From Sporothrix humicola (Eukaryota > Ascomycota > Sordariomycetes > Ophiostomatales > Ophiostomataceae): a DNA stretch of 64,000 nt. The notes beneath the pieces are model-generated. The model had not been told where the DNA came from. It worked only from the letters and a program-made list of their open reading frames with translations, and searched no databases. The stretch is taken from contig WNYE01000011.1 in assembly GCA_021396245.1 (NCBI GenBank), positions 124,001 through 188,000 of the forward strand. The letters are read 5' to 3'. Positions 54,409 to 64,000 of the stretch are shown piece after piece. The position numbers and the translations under genes are program-made. Position 1 is the first letter of the stretch; the number at the start of each line of letters is the position of its first letter.

Positions 54409-57400
54409 TCATCAGTGCTTCTACCACCACAGCAAGTCACAGCCTCGCACAGCAGACTGGTCGGTCAGCTGCTGCATTGTACTATGAACACATTCATCAG
54501 GGCCACACGATGTGGCCCAACCAACTTTTACATTCCTTTCTTTCTACAGCAACGCTACGCATGGGGTTCGGCGCAGGAACAGGATACGCATTGATTTTTT
54601 ATTGTGACTTGGGATTCCATTAGCGACAGGACCGAGGTGTTTGGGCATTACCATCCTTTTTTTCTTTCCTTTTTCCGTTCGACTGTCTGTCGTTATTTGA
54701 TATCAACTCTGGACTGGCGTTTTATTTTCTTTTTCGGTTGAGACAGGGAGAAAGATGAGGATTCTTTCCACAAAAACGGCGGAGAAAAAGTCAAACAGCA
54801 ATATTTGTTAGGATATCCATTCATGCTTAGACCAAACATACCCGATTATTTTTTCATAAGCACTGGCCAACAACGCAGAACGGTATTTGAAATTTATGTT
54901 TATCTCGGCTAGGTGTTGTCCGTCTCCTAGTTTTGACGCCCTTATTTAGAGTGTGGCCATGCCGTGCGAGCATTTTCTCTCATTCTTCGCCCCTGCCAAA
55001 GTATCGTGACCGCCCTTCGCTCTTTCCATTTACGCAACCCATTTTCGACGATCTTGGCCGCTTTATCCTGCCTGTCCATTGCTCCTTCCTCACCCCGCGG
55101 GTTGAGAACGAAAAGTAATTGACGGCGGTCTTGGCGCGATTCGCGTTCCTGCCAAATAGGGCAATAAGTGTCACGGTTGAAGAACACTGGATATGTAGAC
55201 AGGGGCCAGTCAAAAGCCCGCTTGCGGCCTTTCATCCCTTTCTTGCATTTTTGGCCCTTTATGCAGCCTGGTCTAGAATTACTTCTTTTTCGACATCTCG
55301 TTCCCTCCTCCCACCTATTAACCTTATCCCTGGATTGTGCGTTATCGCCAAAACCGCGCCCTGCCAAGAAAACAGCCAGAAACCAAATGAAATTGTCACC
55401 AAGTACGACTGTTCAGCAGCCCTCGTGTTCTGCCCTTTACAAAACCTTTCCCATCAGAGACTCGGCTGAAATGCCCCGAGTTTTTTGGCGCCTTCTCCTC
55501 CGTGTCTTGTCCCTGCTTTGAAAAAGAGGTCTTTGGCCCGCCGGAGCAGCTTCAAACTTTGTCCGTAGTCGAATGTCAAGAGCGTGTCTCGAACCAAATC
55601 GACCAAACACTCACTTGTCCGAAAGAGGCAATGAAGAGCAGGCACATTACAGAACCACCACACAAACCACACTCACTGCAAAGAAAAATCGAGAGAGGGA
55701 CAGAGACACTCTGGAGACTCTACAAGCGAGCATGCCGCAAACGAAAAAGGAAGCGGGCTGCCAAGAAAAGGGGCAGATCGTGTTTTCTCGAGTTCAAGGG
55801 TGATGTTCGCGTTTTTTTGTCATGCCCTTCCCTGTCAGCATCATTGATTCTTCAGCGCATCCACTGCATTCATTCTCACTCTTTTCTTTCCTTTCTCGAT
55901 ACGTGCATACCAATGCCAATACAGATATACGCGCAAGCCAAAGCCTCGTGAAGCCACAAACAGGGCGAAACACGCATAATCACATTCGCAATGCCAATCA
56001 CAAGAGAAGGGGCACGACATTACGGCACACTTCATCAAAGTTGCATGACACATGGAATTGTGACTTGCAAGCCTCCAGCATGTCTGCATGATTGCATTCG
56101 TCGGACTTCGACCATTTACGGCAGACACATTGTCGAGTGTGCAGCACAACACGAGGACCTGCCTTCGTGTCGCCCATGCGGTGACCCCAACTTAATACCG
56201 AGTCCGCTGCGATGCACATTGCCCACACAAAACTGCCGGAATGCAGGGTGCAGATAACATAGAAAACGAAATCACGATGACCTGCTGACTCTTTTCTTTC
56301 TTGCACAACTAGGTATTGCTACTTGCACGCCGCGAACCCACGTACGAGGAGACGTCAAGTCGACGACAAAACGTACGGGTCCCATGCTTTCGCAAATATG
56401 TCCATCGAACAACCCACTGACCGTCACAATATCCAATGGAAGACCCACAGATTGGCCCATATGCCGCGCTCCCATCGGTGGTCGTGCGGTGCCTCTTGGC
56501 CTAAAAGAGCAACTTGATACGTCGCCATCGGTCGCGTCGCATCGCCGCGACATGGCATGTCGGCATATCGCAGGGCAGCAGGGTTGGGTAAAGGTAAAGC
56601 AGGTCAAGACAGGGTCAAGCAAAAAGCCTTACCCATATCTTAGCTTTGCCTTGCCTACCGTCGCAAGCTTGGTTGATGTCGCAAAAGTCTACCTATGCTT
56701 TGCAAACGTTATCCCCGCCTACAGTCGCATTCGACCTTTTCCATTTGTTTCAAAAGCACAAAACTACCACATGCCTTGATGTTTGAGAGGAGGGGCCGTG
56801 TTTGGCTCCTGGGGTCCGTTTCTCATCCCCGTTAAAACGGTTCAAGCTCCAAGCTTGACAAGAAGCTCCAGTCTCCAGTCCATGTGGGACCGGCCCCGAA
56901 ACCGATCAAAAACAAAAACGATTTTTAGCTCCAGGGAGGGGGTCAGCAAGCGGCTTTTGTTTGGCCAGAGCAAGTGTCAGGGTGTCTCGGGAGGTGCGCA
57001 AAAGAAGACTTTTTTGGCCGTTCTTCCTGTCGCAAGGCCGACAAAGAAGCAAAGAAGCTTGAGAGGCAAAAACCGACGGGCCTACCCGCCGCCCCAAATA
57101 GGAGGCAGGCCAATCGCAACTATGGTTTTGTTTACTTTCTTTTACAAGTGTTCATTCGAACCTCGACACCCGACATCGACATCAATCAACGTCTGCGATT
57201 CCCATCCAAACCACGTTTGTGCAACTCCCGAGTTCAGCTTAAAGCGGGTCGTTTACATCGTACGGACATCGCCGTTTCCCAAAAAGAGGCAGCGCACATC
57301 TGCAAATTGCAAATGTCACCTCTTTGTCGTTGTTTTTCGTCATTTTCGTATATCACAAACTGCAAAGTGCAGTTGAGGATCGCCCATTGGCTCGGCTGTG

Positions 57401-58357
57401 CCTGCACGCCACCCACAGGCCCTCCTCTCGAGCCTCTCCCGAGCCTCCCTCTGAATTGCTCCCAATTGTTAAGAGACCAAAAGGGCCACAGATGAAAAGC
57501 TGCAGGGCTCAAACTTGCGTTAGCTGCCTGCACCCAGCCCAGCCAAGAGGGCCCCTCTTCTCTTCCTTTTCTTCGGGCCCGCCATCCAATCCCGCTTTAA
57601 CTTCCCCTCCATCATTCCATCACAACCCCTGTCACAGCAACAAATCTGCAAGGATCATGGAGGGGCTGCCTCTCTTTTGCCGCAAACATCACTGTGAAAA
57701 CAGCACATCTGCACCCCAAAATGCACGAAAACACTCACAGAAAGCAGCCTTTCTGCCTCTGAGCCTCTTCTTTTCGCCTGCCCAGCCATGCATGCTTGTC
57801 TCCACAACTAAGGCTCTTGTTCCCTGTTCCTTTTCCAGCCTCCTCTCTTGGACGAAGTAACGAAACACTTTGCTGTGACTCGAGCTTTTTATTCTTCTTC
57901 TTTGCTTTCGGCCTTTTGTTTCGAAGCGTTTCTTGTTTTTTAACGTTTCTGATTCCCCTTTCTGTCTTCTTAAACAACCATAAAACAAACAAGAAAGCAA
58001 AGCGGCAAGCTTGCGAGACAATACCCAGTCCCGCACTTTGACTTTGCTTGTCTTTTTTGTTTTGTTTTGTCCTTTTTGTCCTGCTTCGACGGACTACCCC
58101 TCCTCTCCACTATCCACAAGTTTTGCCAGCGTCACCTGCGACAGGTCGTGCCACTGCGTCACAAGACTGCAGATAATACCAGAGAACAGACCAGAGAACA
58201 GAAACATTCTCAACCCCCTTCTGACCTCTCTGACCCCTCCAACTAGACGCCTCGCGAAACGGACGACCGCAGGTTTCGGGGACGCACAAGGAACGCATTC
58301 ACATACTCAACGAACCGCGCTTAACTCCCCACATTTCGGCTCCCCTCTTCTTACAGC
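54409..58357. other. Intergenic stretch and probable leader of the annexin-like gene
   Basis: No convincing gene. T-rich blocks follow the previous stop (54640-54740). From about 57540 to 58350 the plus strand is C- and T-rich. The sequence CTTCTTACAG ends two bases before the annexin ATG and looks like an intron acceptor, so a leader intron is possible, although no matching donor was identified. Confidence 0.5.
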
Positions 58358-61352
58358 ATGTCCTCTCTCCAAGTCAACGAGAGCGGCCGCCGTGGCCGGT
58401 CCAGGTCCCCCTCGGGCCGGGAGCGGGACCGCTCGTCGTCTCGCATTGAGCGATCCCCGTCGGGCCGAGACCCCGAGCGTGACTACGAACGCGAACGTGA
58501 GCTGCGTGAACGAGAGCGCGAGAGAGAGCGCGAGCGTGATCGGGACGACCCACACGTTGTCACTGCAGCGCCCTATCCAGGCTCCTTCCCCGGCGACGAA
58601 GAAGACGACGACCCGCGCAAATCCGTCCGCATCCTCGACTACGACGACTACCGAGGCAGCGTAGCCCAGCCGCCTCCGGGCAGCTCTTCGAGAGGTGGTC
58701 CGCCACCCCGCTCGTCCAAGTACGACGATGATGATGATGATGATCGTTACGGTGACCGCCGTGAAAAGAGCGGGCGCGATGGCCGTGACGGCCGTGACAG
58801 ACCGAGTGCCAAGGAGGAGCCGGCTCCGGCGGTTGCGGCCGACAAGCTTGCATTTTTGCCGGCCAAATACGCCAAGAAGGTCGATGCCGGTGGGCCGCCC
58901 CAGTCCCCGCGGGACAAGCCGGAGTGGGACCATGGTTACGGCCACGAGCGCGACCCACGCGATTCCCGTGACCCACGTGAGTCGCGCGAGTCCCATGACC
59001 CGAGAGATTCTCGTGATCCTAGGGACCCCAGAGACCCCAGAGACTCGCGTGACCCTCGCGACCCTCGCGACTCCCGTGAGCCGCCCCGCGGCTACTACGA
59101 CGACCGCCACTCCGAACGGCCTCGCCCGGGTGCTGGCCCACCGTCCTCCAGACGCCGCCGTGGCAGCGACAGCGGCAGCGAAGAAGACAACACCGACGAC
59201 GACGATGAGGGTCTTGCTTACGGCCATGGCGCTATCCCGAGCGGCAAGCCTCCCGGGGGCAAGCCCTCGTATGGATATGACAGGGACAGATACGCTGACG
59301 AACGTGATCGTGACCACGGTGCCGGTCGGGGGGGTGGTGGCCACGATGCACACATTGTGACCGCCGAGCCTCCTGACAGCCCGCGCGACTCGCGTGACCC
59401 GCGCAGAGATCCCAGAGATCCGAGAGACCCTAGAGACCCGCGGGATTCACGCGATCCTCGTGACCCGAGAGATGGCAGAGACCCAAGAGACCCCAGAAGC
59501 TCGCGGGAGTCGTTCAGTGGCCGCGATCCCAGAGACCCTAGAGATCCTAGAGATACTCGTGCGGACCCTCGTACGGACCCTCGTACGGACCCTCGCGCGG
59601 ACCCTCGCGATCCCCGCGATCCTAGAGATGCTAGAGACCCTCGTGACCCTCGCAGCTCGAGAGAGTCGTTTGACGGCCGGGGCGGCCGTGATCCCAGAGA
59701 TCCCCGTGACCCCAGAGACCCAAGAGATCCTCGTGACCCTCGTAACTCTAGAGAGTCATACGATCCCCGCGACGACCGCCGAGGATACGAAGACCCTCGC
59801 GACCCTCGTGATCCCCGCGACCCGAGAGACCCAAGAGATCCTAGAGATCCCCGCGCCGACCCTCGCGCAGACCCGCGCGCCAGCAGTAGCAACGTCCTAA
59901 CTGTAGAGCCTACACGCCGCCGTGAGCGGTCGCGATCGCCGATGCCGACCAAGGGTATGGAGCGTCTGTCGGTAAACACATTGTCTGTTGGTCCTACACA
60001 CCATGCTCCTGGTGGCTCGCTTTCTGCTGCTCCCGGTTCGCCCATGCAGGAAGCCTACCATGGCACTTACCAGTCCATGTCACCCATGCCCTCACCACTC
60101 ATGCTGGCTTCTCATGGCCCGCATGGCACTGGTGATGTCCAGGTCATGGACATTAATGGCCCCGAATCGGACGGTGAAGGCTCGCCGACTGCCGCAAGAG
60201 GTGAGGGCGGCGACAAGATCAAGCGTCGCGCCCGCTTCTACGACCCCGAGACGGATGCCCAACGTCTGGCCAAGGCCTTGCGCGGCGAGCGCCACCCGCC
60301 CGACACGGGCCCGCTTATCGAGATTCTGCCCGGCCTGACCCACGACCAGGTCATGGAGCTGCGCCACGAGTACAAGCGCATTGTCAAGACAGGTCCCGAG
60401 CGCAAGGGCGTCAACATTGCCAAGCACATTCGCGCGCGCCTCAAGGACGAGGACCCGGCGCTGATGAAGGCGTGCTATGCGACCGCCCTCGGCCGCTGGG
60501 AGAGCGAGGCCTACTGGGCCAACTTTTGGTACCACGGCGACAAGACGCGGCGCGAGCTGCTAATCGAATCGCTCATGGGCCGCACCAACGACGAGATTCG
60601 GCACATCAAGCAGAGCTTCAGCGACAAAAAGTACGGCGACAGCATCACCAAGTGCATGCGCACGGAGCTCAAGGAGGACAAGTTCAAGCGGGCCGTGCTG
60701 TTCGTGCTCGACGAGCAGCGCATGGAGGAGGTGGGTCGCGACGGCCGTCCATTGCCCTTAGATCGCAGCCTGGTCGAGGAGGACAGCGTCACGCTCCACC
60801 GCGCTGTCCGCGCCGAAAAGGGCGGCGAGACCGCCATGATCAATGTCGTCGTCCAGCGCAGCGACTCCCACCTGCGCGAGGTCCTGCGCGTCTACAGCGC
60901 CCAGTACCAGACCAACTTTGCCCGCGACTGTCTCAAGAAGAGCGGTAACCTAGTGGTAAGTATTCATCCCCCCAACCCCCTAGTCCTCTGATCTCCTACT
61001 AACGGCCTAGGGCGAAATGCTTGCACACATCTTGAATGGTGTCATCAACAAGCCTGTCCGCGACGCCCTCCTCATCCACCACGCCCTCACCACCTCTAAA
61101 CGCGACGAGCTGCGCCGCGAGCTACTCATCTCGCGTCTGGTCCGCTTCCACTGGGACGGCCACCACATGGTCGCCATCAAGGCCGCCTACCGCAGCCGCT
61201 ACAACAAAGACATGCAGGAGGCCATCCGTGAGGCCACCGGCAGCTCCGACTGGGGCCTATTCTGCCGCGAGCTGTGCATCTCGCGCGTGCCCGATGATGT
61301 GAAGCGTGTCGAGCGTATCTCGGAGATCCGCCACGACGACCGACACCATTAG
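58358..61352 (+). CDS. Annexin-like protein with long Arg/Asp/Pro repeat N-terminus
   Basis: Exons 58358-60955 and 61011-61352, 979 residues; the 55-base intron begins GTAAGT and ends CCTAG, phase 0. Residues 1-70 are Ser-, Arg- and Glu-rich (RSRSPSGRERDRSSSR, then RERERER runs). About 195-245 and 340-510 consist of tandem Asp-Pro-Arg units, interrupted by SSRES(F/Y) spacers. From about 623 the protein changes to a helical annexin core: DPETDAQRLAKALRG, then ILPGLTHDQVMELRHEYKR, LLIESLMGRTNDEIRHIKQSF, and in exon 2 GEMLAHILNGVINKPVRDALLIHHAL and RYNKDMQEAIREATGSSDW. Annexins bind acidic membranes with calcium through GxGT loops; the first repeat reads RGERHPPDTGP, so the canonical calcium loop is missing. 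Moulds have such annexin-like proteins (AnxC4 type in Aspergillus). The role is unknown; the charged arm could bind RNA or drive condensation. Confidence 0.85.
58943..59880 (+). repeat. Asp-Pro-Arg coding tandem repeats
   Basis: Two blocks (about 58943-59080 and 59383-59880) of 6- to 9-base units translating to DPRDPRD with occasional DSRD, DPRAD and DPRTD. Synonymous codons alternate (GAC or GAT, CCC or CCT, AGA or CGC), so the protein repeat is better kept than the DNA repeat. The antisense strand is open as an artefact (Gly-Ser-Leu-Gly-Ser). Confidence 0.9.
60956..61010 (+). other. Intron of the annexin-like gene
   Basis: 55 bases, GTAAGT donor, CTACTAAC branch site and CCTAG acceptor. 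Confidence 0.85.
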
Positions 61353-61859
61353 ATCGCTATGGTGCACCTATACAGGGGCGATTGATGAGCTTTAGTTTTT
61401 ATCATGTCTGTTTATAATTTATGAATTTAAGATCTATCTAGGGACTTATTTGGATATTATATGGGTATTAAAAATGCGGAATAGAATACTAAAAGATTAT
61501 ATGAAATCATTTTCTAACTTAAATAGTTTTTTTTTTTTGAAAAAAAAAAGGAGGACTTAGAAATAATCAGTACGAGAAATCCAGGGGGAAATATATAAAA
61601 TAAATATGCTCGAAAGACCATGCCAACAAAAAATATTTACGAAACAATAATTCCACTTTCTCGTCACTGTTCTCACTTCGATTGTGTAGACGCGGTCAAA
61701 GCATGAAGATGTATTCCGAATTAAGTTTGAAGGGGTCGAACTGGCTGCCCCCAACGTGAAATAACAATTATCTATCCTCCTGGATATCCCAATTAACGCC
61801 AGCGCGCTCAAAATGTAAAACAAAAAGTCCAATGCCCAATAAAGACCCGACCGCGTCTC
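61353..61859. other. Gap between convergent annexin-like and SF3b5 genes
   Basis: Strongly AT-rich 3' flanking DNA with a T12-GA9-type block near 61527-61549. No gene is seen. Confidence 0.6.
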
Positions 61860-62187
61860 CTAGTCTTCATCCTCGTCTCGTGCCGGCGGCGGTCCGCACG
61901 GCTGCACCATGTTCTTGAGCAGCTTGAAGCGCGCCTTGGCCGCGGGCTCACCCTGCGCCAGCGACAGGTAGGCCAGCATGGGCGGGTGGCCGACCAGGCT
62001 CGAGTAAGTGTCGCGCATGATGTTGGACTTCCACTCCCAGCTCGTCGTGTCGGGGTGGCCGGTGCCAATATACTTTTGCTGGAGGCGCTCGAGCTCCTGC
62101 TGCGCGCGAAGTTTGTCGGCCTGGAGGAGGAGTGGTTAGCTAAATGTACATTTTTAAGGGGTGAGTTGGGTCGCGGAAACGTACCAT
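61860..62187 (-). CDS. SF3B5: Splicing factor 3B subunit 5 (SF3b5/SF3b10; Ysf3)
   Basis: Exon 1 is the ATG alone (62187-62185); the 64-base intron begins GTACGT directly after it and ends CCTCCAG; exon 2 is 62120-61860. The joined product is 87 residues beginning MADKLRAQQELERLQ, as in other mould homologues, and continuing QKYIGTGHPDTTSWEWKSN, DTYSSLVGHPPMLAYLSLA and NMVQPCGPPP. The IGTGH-DTT-WEW and QPCGPP motifs identify the smallest SF3b subunit, which sits against SF3B1 in the U2 snRNP and helps hold the branch-site complex. The length agrees with human SF3B5 (86) and yeast Ysf3. Without splicing, the frame from the ATG runs into intron sequence. The C-terminus is acidic. The start lies 516 bases from the divergent next gene. 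Confidence 0.92.
62121..62184 (-). other. Intron immediately after the SF3b5 start codon
   Basis: 64 bases; GTACGT donor abutting the ATG, GCTAAC branch site and CTCCAG acceptor. Confidence 0.88.
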
Positions 62188-62703
62188 TGTGAGTGTGCGG
62201 TTGAAATGCCGGTTTGTGGTTGAGGTTGAAGTTCAAGTTGAGGTCGTAAATCGGAGCCTCGCGACAAGAGGTTGGTCGCAAAAACTAGGCTGGCTTCTGC
62301 CTGTAAAATTTGGATGACTAACGCGACCCTGGACACAACTGCGCTAACCATGCGCTGCAGCCCTGCTTAGATAACACGCTATAGTTTGGGCGAATTTGCC
62401 ATCTCCAGCTTCTTTAGCACGCGCGCAAAACGCCTCCGGTCTTCACAATTCCATAACTTTTGCGCCAACAGACGAAACAACGATCTTGTGGCGATATTTG
62501 GACTCCAGCCTTGTCGCATCATTACTTTTGCTCCGCTGCATACAGCGAGGCTCCTCCGACAGCCAATAGCACCGCGACTGCCCCCAGTGGCGACGTGTCT
62601 CGATAGTGAATACTCCCAGCCTCGTCGGCTCGATGATTTCGACGACGATCTGACGACCACAACATAACCTCAACAAACACGATACCCCCTTACATACACA
62701 ACG
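62188..62703. promoter_or_regulatory. Divergent promoter region of SF3b5 and the MYND-like gene
   Basis: 516 bases between two outward-facing start codons, enough for both leaders and a shared promoter. No TATA box is obvious. The region is AC-rich next to the plus-strand ATG (CACAACATAACC...). The open frames here have no family resemblance. Confidence 0.5.
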
Positions 62704-64000
62704 ATGTCTTTCGGTATATCATCAGCCATGGACACGGCTCCCGACACAGCCGCGTCCGACAGCTTAGAAACCAACCTGCTGTCATTCCTGCAGTCGTTAC
62801 GAGACTCGAGAGAAGCTTTCGCAGCTGGAGCAAAACGGATAGCCGACCGGTGCGCCGCCGAACATGCCGACGATCCGACAAGAAAAGCATGGCACCAACA
62901 CGACGTAGACCATAAGAGCGAAAAGATCGGCGAGGATTTTGTGATGAAGGACGCCGACGACGCAACTGCCGACCCGAAAAAGACAATCTACTGCCGACCA
63001 TGCTACAACGACCTGATCGACTTGATGCGCGACTCATACGCCGCCTCCACACAAGCATACTGGCAAGGGGCGCAACAAACCGCTTTGCTGGCTGAGCTGG
63101 AACGGTTCCGCAACGAGGCGCGTGAATTGCGCACACCAATGACCTCCGCCGAAGAACACATTCAGGCACAGACAAAGGAGTGGCTGCAGGAGCAACTGAA
63201 AAACTCGGTTGCCGTGCAGATGCTCGCACACCAGGCCGACGCGTCAATACCCTCATTACAATCACTATTGTCCGACCCAACATCACAGGTGGTCGACTTG
63301 GCGCTGGCCATTTCCGACAACGCTAAGAGTGTGGTCAATGGCGAGAGCGAGCAAGTGTTTGCCGACATCGAGACTGCCACGAAGAAGCTTCAACAATCAA
63401 TAGCCGACCCAAACACCAAGATCGCCATCTACCGGGAGATCCTGTTTCCCAATGGCGTGCCGGATGTGCCGGCCGTACGGGCCGTCGAAAAGAAGATCGC
63501 GGACGGCACGGTCGGCTTGGATCAAGGCCTGGGCGAGATGATTCGGGACGTCTACGGCGGCGAGGACGAGGATGCGCGGGCCGCTAAGATCGAGAAGCAC
63601 ACCAAGCGTCTGGCCGAGCTCAAACGGGCCAAGGCGGCACACGAGGCCCAAAAGGCCAAGAAGATGAAGCCCGTGGACGTACCGTCCTTTTTGCAGGGCG
63701 ACGCATCGTGCGCGACCTGCGGCAAATCGTCGGATCCGCAAAAGAGCCCGTTCTGCGAGCTGTGCTTCTTGGAATTTGACTACTGTTTGCGAGACAACCA
63801 GACTGTCTGGTGCTCTTGCGAGTGCATGAAGAAGGGATACGTAAGTCCACGCACCCTGAGCAGCCTACCATTACTTTCGTTTGAATACTAATCGTAACTA
63901 GACATCCCATATGGCTTCGAGCCATCCTTGCAATGCTGGCAAGAACTGCGCCCGCGCCAAGACCGACTCGGACAGCACTGCTCGCCAAGAGCCGCGGTAC
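62704..64000 (+). CDS. Protein with C-terminal MYND-like zinc finger, partial (runs off the window)
   Basis: Exon 1 is 62704-63840 (379 codons) and the next exon starts at 63902 and is open to the window end; the intron begins GTAAGT and ends AACTAG. Most of the protein is helical and acidic, with a coiled-coil-like stretch before the finger (ARAAKIEKHTKRLAELKRAKAAHEAQKAKKMK, about 300-325). From about 335 come CATCGK, FCELC and, across the splice, WCSCECMKKGYTSHMASSHPC. The spacing CxxC, CxxC, CSxxCxxxxYxxHxxxxHxC resembles the MYND finger, a protein-interaction module. An earlier pair (YCRPCYND, about 99) may also bind metal. I do not recognise the whole protein. The first ATG is used; a second in-frame ATG lies eight codons later. 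Confidence 0.75.
63841..63901 (+). other. Intron inside the MYND-like finger
   Basis: 61 bases, GTAAGT donor, a TACTAATC-type branch site and AACTAG acceptor. It joins KKGY to TSHMASSHPC. Confidence 0.85.

Noticed and set aside
56783..57376. 197-codon plus-strand frame upstream of the annexin-like gene
   Set aside because: Lys-, Arg- and Pro-rich with no domain; lies in the probable promoter region and overlaps other open frames.
58943..59880. Regular repeat array, considered as a CRISPR or satellite
   Set aside because: Units are in one reading frame, translate to DPR without stops, have no unique spacers of constant length, and the genome is eukaryotic.
58307..60045. Long minus-strand frames rich in Val/Ala/Arg and Gly-Ser-Leu
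   Set aside because: Antisense translation of the RS/DPR repeat exon of the annexin-like gene.

Overview
The window looks like nuclear DNA of a filamentous ascomycete (Pezizomycotina, most likely a Sordariomycete). Coding regions are GC-rich. Introns are short (55-100 bases), begin GTAAGT, GTACGT, GTGAG or GTATGT, and often carry CTAAC or CTGAC branch sites. The gene set is typical of moulds: a Zn2Cys6 regulator, a GH125 mannosidase, an L-rhamnonate dehydratase, a HAT-plus-RRM Prp24 and a fungal annexin-like protein with a long low-complexity N-terminus. I cannot name the genus. No tRNA, rRNA, transposon, CRISPR array or virus-derived gene could be recognised.

Layout, left to right: a gene-free stretch; a three-exon cyclase-family gene (minus, 2.9-4.1 kb); a decayed-looking RNase H-fold gene (minus, 4.6-5.3 kb); 4 kb with no gene; PRP24 (plus, 10.1-13.6 kb); a short-chain dehydrogenase (minus, 14.3-15.3 kb); a GH125 exo-mannosidase (minus, 17.1-18.7 kb); L-rhamnonate dehydratase (minus, 21.5-23.0 kb); a divergently placed Zn2Cys6 transcription factor with two possible N-termini (plus, 25.3-29.4 kb); an O-fucosyltransferase-like type II membrane protein (minus, 31.0-33.0 kb); about 4.6 kb with at most one doubtful ORF; a second short-chain dehydrogenase (minus, 37.6-38.6 kb); translation factor eIF1 (plus, 39.7-40.1 kb); a small two-helix membrane protein (plus, 42.4-43.5 kb); a 10-kb gene-free stretch; a single-pass membrane protein with a signal peptide (plus, 53.4-54.4 kb); 4 kb of leader or intergenic DNA; the annexin-like gene (plus, 58.4-61.4 kb); SF3b5 (minus, 61.9-62.2 kb); and a partial MYND-like zinc-finger gene (plus, from 62.7 kb) cut by the window end.

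The genes do not form an obvious biosynthetic cluster. Two act in splicing (Prp24 for U4/U6 annealing, SF3b5 for U2 snRNP) and one in start-codon selection (eIF1). Three concern carbohydrates (GH125, rhamnonate dehydratase, O-fucosyltransferase-like). Gene density is low, about one gene per 4 kb, and the gaps are pyrimidine-rich and AT-richer than the genes. The points most worth checking are the dual N-termini of the zinc-cluster regulator, the RNase H-fold gene that has lost its catalytic residues, the SF3b5 first coding exon that is only the ATG, the Asp-Pro-Arg repeat arm of the annexin-like protein, and a short repeated motif in the 44-52 kb gene-free stretch.
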